Shown: in pieces, positions 12,374 through 24,653 of the stretch
Layout: the number at the start of each line of letters is the position of its first letter
Numbering within the stretch: the stretch's first letter is position 1
The notes under the pieces: model-generated
What the model saw: the letters and a program-made list of their open reading frames with translations, nothing else
Database searches by the model: none
What the model was told of the DNA's origin: nothing
Made by a program: the position numbers and the translations under genes
From: Proales similis
Lineage: Eukaryota; Rotifera; Eurotatoria; Ploima; Proalidae
Reading direction: 5' to 3'
NCBI GenBank assembly: GCA_019059635.1
Contig: JAGVRJ010000007.1
Coordinates: forward strand, 620,001 to 684,000
Length of the DNA: 64,000 nt

Positions 12374-12997
12374 ATGGCTAACTCGCAGCGAAACTATCAC
12401 ATTGCACTGCTGGGCAGCGCTTGTGTGGGCAAGTCGTCACTGTGCTACCGGCTGACAGAGAAAGAGTTCATGCAGGACTATCAGCCGACTGCGCACTCAA
12501 CATTCAATCACACAATGCTCCTGAACGGTGTGAGCTACAATCTTACAATTCACGACACGGCCGGCCTCGAGCGTGGCGCCTACATCAGCCCCAACTACCT
12601 TAACATGGACGCGTACGTTCTCGTCTACTCGATCGCAGACCGGCCCAGTTTCGAAACAGTTTCCAGCATCTACGAAACGCTGATGGCCGAGCTGAACGGC
12701 GCCAATCGTCCAATAATTCTGGTCGGCAACAAGAGCGATCTACCTGACCCAGTGATTAAAGAAACGGAAGGCAGCGAGATGGCCAAAGAAAAGGGCTGTC
12801 ATTTTATGCAGACCTCTGCCAAGCTGAACACCAACGTCAATGAACTGTTCATTCACCTAACTCGCCAAATAGACCGGGACCGATTCAACGAGGACACCGC
12901 GCCCGCTCCCAACGGCCATTTGCCCTCTGCTCAACAAGCGCCTGTTGATCAACAACGGCCTCAAGCAAAGAATCAGTCCAAATGTACAGTTTCCTGA
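12374..12997 (+). CDS. Ras/Rheb-like small GTPase with atypical P-loop and switch II
   Basis: Single-exon gene of 207 residues. G boxes: G1 GSACVGKS (14-21), G2 Thr in DYQPTAHST (Thr39), G3 DTAGLE (61-66), G4 NKSD, G5 TSAK. The C-terminus ends KCTVS, a CaaX prenylation box, so membrane attachment is expected. By alignment to Ras, the positions equal to Gly12, Gly13 and Gln61 are Ala16, Cys17 and Leu65. In Ras, changes at 12 and 61 strongly reduce GTP hydrolysis, so this protein may rest in the GTP-bound state. It resembles Rheb and DiRas more than classical Ras in the strand after switch I. An in-frame ATG directly follows the start region, and the gene is intronless, unlike most of its neighbours. 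Confidence 0.9.
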   Translation: MANSQRNYHIALLGSACVGKSSLCYRLTEKEFMQDYQPTAHSTFNHTMLLNGVSYNLTIHDTAGLERGAYISPNYLNMDAYVLVYSIADRPSFETVSSIYETLMAELNGANRPIILVGNKSDLPDPVIKETEGSEMAKEKGCHFMQTSAKLNTNVNELFIHLTRQIDRDRFNEDTAPAPNGHLPSAQQAPVDQQRPQAKNQSKCTVS

Positions 12998-13481
12998 AGC
13001 AGCTCTTCCACTCGCAAACTCGACTTGGGCCTTTTGTTCGATTGCTCGCTCCTTGTTCATATACTTATTTTAGTGTACAAACAGAATAAAGCTTGTGTTC
13101 ACTTCTTAACAAACTTCCGTGTTTTGATGATCACTTCAAACTGCCGATCGCTTGACAATTTATTTACTCGTGCGGCAATTCTCTAGATTTATCATCCTCA
13201 AATAGAACCAAGCCCGCTCAGGTCAGCATTTTTCAGGTCCGATTCGGCTGAGATGATTGGAGCTAGAATCAAAGCGGAAGTTTCAATGGCCCATTGCTCA
13301 TGCTAAGAACTGATTGAATGCTAAATGGATCACGTCTTGACCCGTTTGATCACGTATCCGATTACTAAGTTTAACTACGCCCTTCAAGCGACCCCTTTAA
13401 AAGACAGTGCGCACTCGACCATTCGATATGGGGCTCGTACACGCCAAATTCTGTCAAATTTGACGCAGACTGAGCAGCTTC

Positions 13482-13490
13482 TATAAATAG
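13482..13490 (+). promoter_or_regulatory. TATA box
   Basis: TATAAATAG lies about 220 bases before the cytidine deaminase start codon. Transcription would begin near 13510, where a TCACTAG initiator-like sequence occurs, leaving a 5' UTR of roughly 200 bases. This is motif evidence only. Confidence 0.55.
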
Positions 13491-13708
13491 AGCCGAACGA
13501 ACCAATTTCACTAGATTGTAAATACTCGCACAGGCTGCGTCTCATTCTGCACACGCACTCGTGGCTGCATTGCTGTCTTGCCTGTCATAGGCAAGATCCA
13601 GTATTCCATCCAGCTAGGCCGTTCCACGCCCCGAACGCGTCTCCTCAATTCAAGTGTCTATTTAAGCAGCGATTTTAGATTCGCAGTTCGAATAGCAACC
13701 AAAGCAAC

Positions 13709-14233
<525 letters not shown>

Positions 14234-14685
14234 ACGCCTAAATCACTTCCTTTACTGAAATGTGTAATAAATACTGCTCTCTTCAATCCCAAAACCTCGG
14301 CACTTAGTTCTGCGTTTGAACTCACGACCTTAAACGAACTGAAACCAAAGACAGATCCTCTTAAGATTTTCCACATCCTCGCAAGCATCGTCAAATTTCC
14401 GATCATCATCGTCATCAACGTGCTTCATAAATTTATTATTTTTTTTTTGTTTCTACTGGCAGTGTGATCGAACAAGATTTAATTACTGCGAGATGCATAA
14501 AGAAATGATTAATAGCTGACAATAATCTGCAGCAGATCAGGATTTTTGAGCTTAAGATGTCGCGGGCTATGGCAGCTTGAAATTTGACCTATTTTCTTCA
14601 AATGAGATTCCAGTCTCAATTGAATTTGTTACAGTAAACACTTTTCGGGTTGAGGCCTTGTTCAATTTAAACAAATTTGCTGCTC

Positions 14686-16131
14686 TCAAGAGCGGTTGAA
14701 AATGCTTTTTAAATGCCGTCGGAATCTGGTGCTGGTGGCTATGTAAATGAACACATTTGTCGAGTGATTCACATACATGAGAATTGAGGCGATGCTCTGC
14801 GCTAGATTGAGCAGCTCGTAGCGTCGATTTCGTTCGTTTAAATCGGGCAGGCGCTCAATGATCTGTGTGATCGGATCCATGAACACAAACAAGACAACCA
14901 CAGGCAGAGTGAAGAGCAAAAAGGCGAACGAAATGCCCAGCAGCATCCACGTGAATTTCCTTCCGAGCGTGTGCTGCTTTTTGTAGCGTTTCAGCTTCTC
15001 GCATATTTCTCTCCTGCTCGACAATCGTCGCGACTGGTTCAAGGTCGGACGGGCAACCATTAAATTCAAACGAGTGACGGTTGTAGACGAGGGCTTGAGC
15101 GAGAGATGATCGCCGTCGGTTGTTGTTGCCCCGCCGCGCAAATTAGACGCATAAAACACGTAGCTGTATGTCTGGGCTTTGCTGATGCTCTTGATAATCA
15201 AAAAGTTGAAGAAGAGAAGTAGAACAAATGGGATGAAGCAGTAGACTAGTTTGTCGCTTAGAGGCCAAATTTTCTCCGAGAACACTCCATCTGTCATGCG
15301 GCACTTTAACGGTTGATATTGCTTGGTGATTTGCTTGAGCTCGTCCCACGAGTGGTTCAGTCCGCCTTGGTTGGTCGAGTTGAAGTGCTTGATCAACTCT
15401 TGCAGGAAGTGGTCGTCCACGTCAACGTGCAGCAGACGCATTGTCCAGAACAAATGAGCATTCATCAACGAATAGACAAACAGGACAAGTGTGACCACTA
15501 GTTTGAAATTTCTCACATTGGTGAGGCTGGCTGCTCGATGCGGCGAGCGAATGGCAATGAACCTAATTGCGTTTATAATCACAATGAACGCAGAGCTCGA
15601 GTGGCTGCTCACAAAACTCACAAACGTGAGCGATTTGCACAGGAGACTCGACCGGTCTTTGATGTTGTCTTTGCCTAGCAATTGCTCGGCCCAGTCGTTG
15701 CCAAGGCCGAACAGCAGCACTGACATGTCACATAGGGCCAGTACGATCAGATAAAGATAAATAGACGACAGGCCGCCGTAAAATTCGCCCTGCTTTGAAT
15801 AGACGCTTGACTTGAAGTTCGAAGGGCGTCGAGCGCCGAGCAGCATCATCTCGTACTTTTCCACTTCCAGGCCCTTTTGTCGAAGGCAGTCGAAAAACGA
15901 GTAGATTCGATTGATTGGTGCCCGCATCTGCTGGTAGCTGCTTCGAGTTCTTCTCACGATTCTGGTGAACACTAGTACGCAGATGACGTTGCCCAGCAGA
16001 CCGATAGGCAGAATGACGAGTGGCGAATAGACTTCGAGCATTTCGGACAGCCGGAAGTTGGCATTCGCGGCCGAACTGACTGCACTCGGAACTGTGCTGG
16101 CTGAGACTTTGTCAGAAATTGTTACGCTCAT
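14686..16131 (-). CDS. Class A (FMRFamide receptor-like) GPCR, intronless
   Basis: Single open frame of 481 residues with seven hydrophobic helices. TM1 holds LLGNVICVLVF, TM2 YLIVLALCDMSVLL with the usual Asp, and TM7 ends NHSTNVFIY, where N-x-x-x-Y stands in for NPxxY as in FMRFamide-type and related peptide receptors. The TM3 end reads NAIRFIAIRSP, so the acidic residue of E/DRY is Ile. Intracellular loop 1 carries an insert of about 60 residues between TM1 and TM2, longer than usual. A Cys in SLLCKSLTF at the top of TM3 is placed for the standard disulfide. The short helix 8 region ends STRFRRHLKSIFNRS. A peptide ligand is likely by family, but its identity is unknown. Confidence 0.85.
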   Translation of the reverse strand: MSVTISDKVSASTVPSAVSSAANANFRLSEMLEVYSPLVILPIGLLGNVICVLVFTRIVRRTRSSYQQMRAPINRIYSFFDCLRQKGLEVEKYEMMLLGARRPSNFKSSVYSKQGEFYGGLSSIYLYLIVLALCDMSVLLFGLGNDWAEQLLGKDNIKDRSSLLCKSLTFVSFVSSHSSSAFIVIINAIRFIAIRSPHRAASLTNVRNFKLVVTLVLFVYSLMNAHLFWTMRLLHVDVDDHFLQELIKHFNSTNQGGLNHSWDELKQITKQYQPLKCRMTDGVFSEKIWPLSDKLVYCFIPFVLLLFFNFLIIKSISKAQTYSYVFYASNLRGGATTTDGDHLSLKPSSTTVTRLNLMVARPTLNQSRRLSSRREICEKLKRYKKQHTLGRKFTWMLLGISFAFLLFTLPVVVLFVFMDPITQIIERLPDLNERNRRYELLNLAQSIASILMYVNHSTNVFIYIATSTRFRRHLKSIFNRS

Positions 16132-16198
16132 CTTAGCAAATCATCAACTGAAATCTGAAAGCAAACAAGACCGACGATGAGTAAAAGCAATTAAGCAG

Positions 16199-16471
16199 CT
16201 AAGTGTCTAATTTTGAGCAGATATTCGTACTAATTGCACTAAAAGCTTTCTTCACACAATCTGGCCAAATTTGAGCTATTCGACTGTAAAGAGAAGAATT
16301 TGTCAATTTAGACAAACGTTCGTTCGAAAAAAATTCCAAAAAACCCGCAGCGGAATTAGACTGGCCTGAACATGCGTCTGAGACGACGGGTATTGGGGAG
16401 GACGCCTCCAAATTTCCTCTTCTACTCTTCGACACTCTGACGGCATTGAAATTTCCAGTTAATTTGGACAT
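16199..16471 (-). CDS. Small unknown ORF, divergent partner of 16483
   Basis: Ninety-codon open frame, Ser-rich and basic at the N-terminus (VSKSRRGN), then a helix-like segment GFLEFFSNERLSKL and SRIAQIWPDCVKK. I do not recognise the family. The segment is faintly like an HMG-type helix, but this is weak. Its start codon is 11 bases from that of the opposite-strand small gene, so at most one or both share a bidirectional promoter. It could be a chance ORF. Confidence 0.3.
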   Translation of the reverse strand: MSKLTGNFNAVRVSKSRRGNLEASSPIPVVSDACSGQSNSAAGFLEFFSNERLSKLTNSSLYSRIAQIWPDCVKKAFSAISTNICSKLDT

Positions 16472-16482
16472 TTTTGCGCAGA

Positions 16483-16837
16483 ATGTCTCTCCGCCTGTTC
16501 AGAGTGAGCGTCGGCCGCTCGGCTAATAAAACAGGCGCCGACGAAAACAAGATGTTAGACATCAAAAGAAGCAAGCAAATATTAAAGAAGGTGAATATGA
16601 ATGATCATGACGGTTTCACTGCCTCCAGAAATAATTATTGTTAACATTCCTAATCATGGATTTAAGAACGCCTCGTTTGATCCTGTTGAATGTGCTGATT
16701 TGCGGGTGCGATATTGCATGAAGCAGCACACACAACTGCAGGCGCGATTATTAGAAATTTTATGTTCTAATAAGCGCGACGATCTGCAACTAGAGCCGTT
16801 TCGCCCCATCTACAAGCTCTCAAAGGATCTAATTTGA
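16483..16837 (+). CDS. Small unknown basic protein, two exons
   Basis: The first exon reads MSLRLFRVSVGRSANKTG and continues basic to about 16591, resembling a mitochondrial targeting leader (Arg-rich, no acids). A donor AAG/GTGAAT and an acceptor near 16667 (TTTAAG/AAC) join in phase to a 56-residue second exon containing FDPVECADLRVRYC and PFRPIYKLSKDLI, followed by TGA. The joined product is about 90 residues. The clean phase and tract of charged helix argue for a real gene. I cannot assign a family; a small mitochondrial assembly or ribosomal protein would fit. Confidence 0.45.
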
Positions 16838-17115
16838 TTCTTTCTATTCACTATCATAAAGATTTGGCATTCGTGTCAATTTTCCAATAAAACCCTTGGA
16901 TAGGAAGAGTCAGAGAGAAGGAACGACGACATCTAGCCCGGATCTGCAAGCGCCAAAGCTTGCCTGTTCAATTTCTTCGAATGTCACAGAATGTGTGCAC
17001 TAGTTGTCTGCGGTGTTGGAGTGTGTGTGTGTGTGGCATTATTTTAATACGCAATTAATTTTGCAAAGAATAAATAGGAGGATGATAAAGTGGTGATGAC
17101 AAATTGAAAGTAAAT

Positions 17116-20100
17116 CTAATCGGACAGATCATCGTCCAAGTTGACATCGCTCGTGTCCACATTGTCCAGGTCAATGTCAACGTCCAGATCGAGGTCGTCC
17201 GACTCACTAGGCTTGGCATCGTTGTGAGTGACACGCGTCTCCTGAATGCGACGGGCTAGTGCAGCCAGCTCAGAATCGTCCTGTCGGTTTTTTCTTTCTT
17301 CTTCTTGCTCTTCGTAGTCGTCATCATCGTCAGCGACGTCGTTATCCGGCGCCGAGGCTCTAGAAATGGCCTCGTTCTCTTTTTCCTCGCCTGCTTCGGC
17401 CTCGCTATCGGCACTGATTTGAACAGGAACGAACGCAAACGCGCCACTCTCTTCCGCCTGTCTCATTTCCTCTATCGGACTTCTTTCCTGATTTGCCTGT
17501 GCGAGTAAATTCAATTAGGAAAATAAAAGAAATCAAACAGAGAAAGGTTGATTGACATACGGCGCAGTTCTTGTACTCGCTTGCCCTAAGGGGATTGGAG
17601 CGTTGCGCAGCCAGATATTGCTCGGTTTTCAAAGCGTCTCTGAATCCGCCGAAAAGGTTCTCGTAATCGGCCGGATCTGCCAGAGCCTGAGCGGCTTTTT
17701 CGTTTGTCTGACGCAATTGGTCGCGCCAGAGCTGCACAACGCGCGACACCTGGCTCGGCATGTATGTCCTGGCAAAGAACGCCGCTTCCGGCAGGCGATT
17801 TGTTTCGATCAATAGCTGCAGGCATTCGTCTAGCCTAAAAAATTTTCGGCTCAATATTGTGCCCGGTCGTTGATTAATCGGATCTTGCTACTTACTTGCC
17901 AAGCACGAAATATGACAAAAAGGAAATGTTGTTCTGGCCTTTCTCTCTTGTCGCTCTTGCTAGTCGACCCATCAAATCGAGATTTCCACTTGAGCTTGCC
18001 ATAAGAACGAGGCCTAGTCAGCATTCACCAGATTAGAAATTTGAGTTGACAGCCCCTCAGGGAAGCAAGAGATTTACTTCCGAAATCCTCCGCTTTCTCC
18101 AGACACGCTTGCGCAAGGACATAATCGCCTTTTTTGGTCGCCAAATCGGCTAAAAGCTTCCACTTTTGTTCGCTGTCACTTTCGGACGCGATCTGCTGCG
18201 CTGTTCTCAGGTCGTTCAATTGAATGGCCAAATCGAACTTGTGCTCTTGATCGTTAGTCACCAGCAGGGCCTGTTTCTTGAATCCCTGCTTTTCGAGGAA
18301 ATGCGCCACTCTGGTGCATTGGTCCTGAGGAATAGTGGGCAGTACTCGGTCGGCAGTCTCAAAGTCCTTTCGCATCACCGCAGTCTGATACTCAAGAACG
18401 GACAGTAAAAGCGAGTAGCTGACCACATTCATTTCCTTATCGCCCAGGTAGAGACGATTGTCGGCTGGCATGTAGCCGAGCAAATACATCTCGCGGTCAA
18501 GATGAGCGATTGTGCAAATTTCGCCGCCAACATAGTAATTCAGACGATTCAGTCCATTTGTGTAGATGAAGCAGTCGCCGACCCATTTGCCGGTCTTTAC
18601 CGTGTCCTCGATTTCGTTCAGCACGGCGAACGCGTCCTCGATGCCGTCCTCTGTCAGCAGTTCTGCATTCTGTCTGGCCTCGGCCAAGCATTCGCTGTTG
18701 TAGCTCAGTATGTAGAAGCTGTCTTCGCACGCGATGCACAATAGTTCGCCATTTTCGGCCCAGTAAACTGCCTTTGGAGTGATCTCGATGCGTCGAACAA
18801 GATCTGTGTTCTCCCAGTCGTAGAACGAGAGGCCGTTCACAGATTTGACGCCCAGCAGCTGTCCGCCGTAAATGTTCTCGGTGCCGAAGCTCGGCTTGAA
18901 TGACTTTCGCTCTTTGAAATTTTTGAATATTTTCACTTGATTGCCGTCTCGGATGGCGTACTCTGACGAGTCGTACGACCAGATGAACTCTTGAGCGGCA
19001 CCAAATGCTTTGTTACGAAGCGCCATCGACGTGTAGATTATGTACTCGCCATCGCCACAGACGACTACGAATCGGCCGTTGGGGTTGTGCAAGATGGTCT
19101 GCGGGTAAATGTCACAGGCGCCCATGTCCTTAACAGTCAGCGGCAGTTTTTCGCCGTCCTTGATCGCTTCTTGGTCGGCTCCGAGCGCTTTGAGATTGGC
19201 CTGCTGAATTTCGGAATGCTTCGCCCAGATTATCTTGCCGCCCGAGTCCATTGACATAGCCGGCTCTTCTCTGCCCAGTTTAATCATGACGCTGCCTTCG
19301 TCGTAGCCGATTCCGACATTGTTCGAACCTTTTAGGCAAGAAATGGCCCAGACTCGCTCTAGTCCGTAGTTGAGCGTGTTATCCAGTCTATATGTGGTCG
19401 AGTGCCACAGCTTCACTGTGCCGTCCTCAGAGCCGGTCAATATGATGGGCAGCTCTGGATGAAAAGCAACACACGAGATGTTTTGCGAGTGGCCTTCAAG
19501 CGTCTGCACACAGGCTTTGTTCTGGTAGTCCCAGATTTTCACCATTCGATCGTCGGCGCCTGAGATTATGTAAGGCTTGTCGCCGCCGTGGTAATAGTCC
19601 ACACAGTTGACGCCCTTATCGTGTCCTTCGAGGGTAAAATTCGGCTGAGCAGAGCCCAGCTGCCAAATTTTTATTGTCTTGTCGAGCGAGGCGCTCGCGA
19701 ATGTGTTGTTGTCTTTGGGGTTGATGACCACTTGCATTACGTAGTGCGTGTGGCCTTCGAATACTTGCTTGCAAGTCCATTTATTGTCCCAGTCCCAGAG
19801 CTTGATGGACATATCGTCACTGGACGAGAGCACAAACGGCTGAGTCGGATGCACGGCTATTGAGCGAATGTAGTCTGAATGCGCCTCGAATGCTTGGACT
19901 CGCTCGTGTGTGTTGTAGTTGAACACTCGGATCATAAGATCATCTGAGCCGGTCACGATCCAATTCTTTCGCGGAATGAACTTGCCTGTTCGAACAGGCG
20001 GCTCGCAGATTTCAAATGTTTTCACCAATTGCTATTTAGAAGCAAATCAAGAGTCAATTAGATCTCAGTCATGCAGCAGCCAGCCTACCTGGGTCTCATG

Positions 20101-20283
20101 GTTCCATATGTGAACATTGCCATTGTATAAACTAACCAGCATCCAGGGCTCGCTAGGATGAATGTCAACCGACTTGACGCGGTCAGATCTGGCCGACAGC
20201 TTTCGCTTAATGTCCAATCTTAAAGGCTGTTTGGCTCGTTAGGCTCGTTCTGACTTCAACCCAAATCTATTCTCACTCACCAT
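17116..20283 (-). CDS. COPB2: Coatomer subunit beta' (COPI)
   Basis: Beta'-COP is part of the COPI vesicle coat for Golgi-to-ER retrograde transport. Its N-terminal propeller binds KKxx cargo tails. Exon 1 is just the ATG (20283-20281), spliced to [20 protein letters not shown], matching the family's first residues. The next exons continue [14 protein letters not shown] and then [11 protein letters not shown] into a long exon (18.0-20.0 kb) with many WD repeats ([40 protein letters not shown]) and the alpha-solenoid. Smaller exons hold [20 protein letters not shown] and [11 protein letters not shown]. The acidic C-terminus ends [13 protein letters not shown], the normal family tail. About six introns, mostly 50-70 bases. 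No feature appears missing. Confidence 0.95.
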
Positions 20284-21006
20284 TTTGCTCGCGTATGGGG
20301 TTCAACAAGCTCGGCAAATTAAATCTGAACAAGATATGTGTGGCTGGAGAGTATAAATTGCAATCGTTCATATGAATGCAGGCGAAACTAAAATTTTTAG
20401 CGATACGTGTTCACGTCGCGAGCTCACTTATTCATTTGGCAAGCAGTGTCAAGCAATTCACTCGCTCGTCATTATAATTTCGAGCTTATGACGTGCTCGC
20501 GCCGGCCAACTCGGTGCGCGTTAAATTTAACTTTCATTCTCCTTCTTTTGCCTGCCTCGACTAGCTCGCTGCTCATTCCATTCTTTTGCCAATTCTCTCT
20601 TTCTTGTCCATTCTAAGACACGGATCTCGTCTTGGCCGTGTTTAAACTCGTCCGGCAGGCCTTAGATTCATTTACAAGCTTAATTCTGCCGCCTTTTGCT
20701 TGAGCGAACCAGACCTTCGAAACGCTCACAAACGTTCGTCTCTCTTCTAAGCCGACTGGTCGAACAAGGTTAAAAGTGAGGTCCGAAATCTGCTTGAGAT
20801 TCGAGTTTAAACTGAAAATTGGCCTGTGAACACTTGCATTCGCTTGCGATTGTGAAGCAGACAATTTTGACTCGCACGAGTCGAACGAGCCAAATATTGA
20901 ACAGAAGAGGAGAGACGAAAGAATTTATGAATCGCATTAGTCGCACAAGTGGCCGCTTTTTGAATTTCAAATAGAATCGCGGCGATTTCCATCCGAGTCG
21001 AGCAGA
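20284..21006. other. Divergent intergenic region, COPB2/RPC4
   Basis: Shared upstream DNA of two divergent housekeeping genes. No coding feature was recognised. Several short frames run through it on the minus strand but show no domain. Confidence 0.5.
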
Positions 21007-22229
21007 ATGTCGGACAAAGGCGATAAAGGGGCCAGTGGCGAGGCCGCTTCGACAAGTAACTACTTTTAGCCGCGAACTTTTGAGCTTGAGAGAAAGGAAT
21101 TTCTAAAAGTTGGATTGAAAAAGGCAGCGATGCCCAGGTAAAGACCAATTCAATTGTAAACTTTCAAACGCCTGCCAGCGGAGATTTAACTCATGGATGA
21201 ATGAAGAAAGCGGCACCGCGGCGCACATTCGTTCCAAATCTGCGAGTTGAGCGCAACAAGAAGGAAACGTAAGTGTGATAGAGAAACTGAGACGAATCGT
21301 GCCCAAGTGAATACGTTGAATACGACCAGGCCACAGACAGAAGGCGAGAGCAAAGATGCCAAAAAAGACAAGCAGCCCAGAAGGACACCAGCACCGAACT
21401 TGAAGAGCGCGAGAGGTCGCGGTCGACAGCAAGCCAATCTCATTCAATCTCATTCGATCTTTGAAGCCGGACCTCAGCATTCTACCAAGCGATGTGAATA
21501 ACCTCACACATTGATGACCTTCGTTTGTCTCGGAATTAATTTTGCTCAAGACTCAAGCGCAAATCAGGACGATTCTGTCGCTCGTGTGGTTGGTTTCACG
21601 TCAAGTGACGGTAGCTCGTCAAGATTTGGTGCCCGAGCTAAGAAGGGCGGCGGTGAAGATGAGAATGAATTGACCACAATGACCGCAAATGACCTGTTCA
21701 ATGACAAACTCATCGATCTGGACGAGGAGGACTTGAACTACGTAAAGCTCAAGTCCGAGCCCAAGGAAGCGGCCAGCAAAGAAGAAAAGCTTGAAATTGC
21801 GGACAGCAAATTGACAAGGATCCTGTTCGAGCCTGCGGGTAGGCCACATTTTGGCTGACTCTAGGCATCGAATTGACACCTGCAGGACTTGAAGATGACG
21901 AACAGCTTCTTCTCGTGCAAATAACCGATGTGCTTAAGCTACACGAACTGGACGAGGGCCACATCGGCAAACTTCGACTTCGACAATCTGGCCGTATTGA
22001 GCTGTGTTTAAACGGCCAGAAGAAATTCGAGCCTGTGATGAGTGTGTCCGGAAACTTTCTTCAAGTAAGCTTGTGGATGATGGCGGCGGGAAAAATGTGG
22101 CATCAAATTGAATTTTGTAATTAGGACGCAGCGGCACTGGAAATAGATGAAGAGAACGGAGAGTGCGGTCGAATGACCGTACTCAACCACATTGCTAACA
22201 AGATTGTATTCTCGCCCCTGTTTGAATAA
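21007..22229 (+). CDS. POLR3D: RNA polymerase III subunit RPC4
   Basis: RPC4 (RPC53) forms the TFIIF-like module of Pol III with RPC5 and takes part in termination and reinitiation. The gene starts at ATG 21007 (MSDKGDKGASGEA) and has about six short exons. A basic exon reads KKAAPRRTFVPNLRVERNKK. The next has an RGRGR stretch followed by LIQSHSIFEAGP, the signature conserved in the family. The middle is acidic and poorly conserved. The C-terminal domain has EGHIGKLRLRQSGRIELCLN, SGNFLQ and GRMTVLNHIANKIVFSPLFE, matching the family closely. The stop at 22227-22229 is 93 bases from the convergent RPS15A stop. Middle exon limits are approximate. Confidence 0.88.
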
Positions 22230-22322
22230 ACAACAAGACCAACGCATCTGAATGAAAAGTTCTGATTCAAGCGTTTTATAAAATAGCTTTTATTTTATTT
22301 TTTTTTTATTTGGGCCAACTCT

Positions 22323-22844
<522 letters not shown>

Positions 22845-23386
22845 TGTTCCGATTTAATGCTTAGGACTGCAGGCTGCCCTCAATCTAGACTCGATTTTCG
22901 AAAGTTAACTTAAAGTTTGCTAAATTAGCCATCGTTATCTATGAGCAATGTGCCAGACAGCCTGATTAACTCGGATATTCGCAAGAGTGGCCGGCTGTTC
23001 GCTATTGAACTCAACTCGAATGCAAATTCTAACGCATTGCGCGCTTTCAATGCGCTCTTCGTCAAACCTCTTGCCATTCAGCGCACGATCAAACACGGGG
23101 CATTAGTAGCTTTTGCTCATTGCAGCCGCTACCTCCCTCCCAAGACTAATTCTTCTGTCATCTTCTTGTGATTGAACGCACAAGAATAGACTCGGCTTTG
23201 CATGGACATGTGATCTACTATCTGCAGACTCGGCAGCCGGCATTTAGAGTGAACCTGGCCGCCATTAAAACGCCGAATTTTATTTTCGCCACAAGTTTTT
23301 CTCTTTCAAAACGTCTCGTACAAAATTCAAATAAACCAAAACAAAACGACGATTCGAAAGGCTGTCCTATACAAGCCGGCCGGCAT
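22845..23386. other. Intergenic, RPS15A upstream and STX17 3' side
   Basis: No coding or RNA feature could be supported. The RPS15A promoter and a possible untranslated first exon should lie in 22845-22960. Confidence 0.45.
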
Positions 23387-24541
23387 CTACTCAGCAGATT
23401 CGGCTTTGTTCAATCGCCTAAGGGCCATGTAGCCGACCACGGCCGAGCCGATGCCGATCACAGCTCCGATTTTTGCGCCTTTTTTGTGTGCCACATGACA
23501 GAATGAGTTTGACATTTTGATTGAACGAACTCTTACCGGCAATAAGGCCAACAGGACCGCCCACAACTGTTCCTAGAGCGGCACCAGTTGCAGCCAGTCC
23601 CATACTTTTGTAGGTCAATGCTTCTCTGAGGCTGGATGCGCCCGATTGGATGCTGAGTTCAACGTTGCTGATGTTCCGCTCGATCAAATCGATTGTCGGC
23701 TTTTGATTCTTCACATTTGCTCCTTTTTAGATGCCTCGTCTCGTATTGATAGCTCAAGCAAATCACTTACATTCAATTCTGCGGCGAGCATTTGCATAAT
23801 CTTCTTCAGATCCTCACAATCCTTAAACATTAGTCGAAGGAGAAGCGACAAAGGCTGTGAATCTGAGCAGGAAGTAGACAAAAGGAGCAGAGGCAAACCT
23901 TCTGGAGTTGGTCATAGGCTTTACAAAGCTCTTTGTCTTGAGCCATATTCTCGTCTCGTTGAATTTGATAGTTGTAGAGTTCAGGTCCGATGAAATTGCT
24001 CTCCATCAGGTCTAGACAACAGCAGGTCTCATTGCATGTTTGCTATCAATTTAGACCAGTCTGCTCACTATTTTGGTTCTTCAATTCAAAACGAATGTAT
24101 GGCGCAGCGATGCTCTCGATTTGGTCTGTTTCTTGCACGAGCCGCTTATTTATCTCGCGCAGCTGATCGTCAATGGCGCCTAGAATACTGCTCTTCGACT
24201 CGTGCTCGATTTGCGACACTTGAGTGAGTGAAGCTTAAACGAGCAGATCAGCGTCGACTCAATCGCTTACCAACTTGGCTGCGGATTTTTTCTATCTCGC
24301 GAATGTCTGATCGAATTCGCTTTACAATCTGACTGGCGTTCAGACTTGATCGCTTGAAATTGGCCCACTCTTCGTTTGAATGGTTCTTTGGTTGTTTGCT
24401 TGAGAGTTCGATTCGTCAACATGTTCTCGCACTTGGCCTCACCTGTTTCATTTGTCTAATGCATTCGTCTAACTTGCCTAGTTGGAATTCGGTGCTGCGC
24501 ATGAAACGCTTTATGTTTATCTCAAAGTTCTGCTCGTCCAT
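23387..24541 (-). CDS. STX17: Syntaxin-17, autophagosomal Qa-SNARE
   Basis: Syntaxin-17 is the SNARE recruited to closed autophagosomes for fusion with lysosomes. The start ATG at 24541 gives MDEQNFEINIKRFMRS; further exons contain RSDIREIEKIRSQV, then DQLREINKRLVQETDQIES. The SNARE helix is DCEDLKKIMQMLAAELN followed by NVKNQKPTIDLIERNISNVE, with Gln at the expected zero layer. The tail is the diagnostic glycine-zipper hairpin: GAALGTVVGGPVGLIAG, then KKGAKIGAVIGIGSAVVGY, split by an intron. The last residues are RRLNKAESAE. About six exons separated by 50-60 base introns; exact borders of the middle ones are approximate. An upstream in-frame ATG at 24616 is less family-like. Confidence 0.87.
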
Positions 24542-24653
24542 TTCGACGCCTTGATAAATAATTCGATTTGAGCAGGTTTGGAAACTGAACTGAGCGCAGT
24601 GCCTGGTCAGGGACACTTTAAGGAACTATTATGGGCAAATCGTGCTGGTGCGT

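Noticed and set aside
12203..12400. Arg/Glu-Ser repeat frame upstream of the Ras-like gene
   Set aside because: Antisense of a CT microsatellite.
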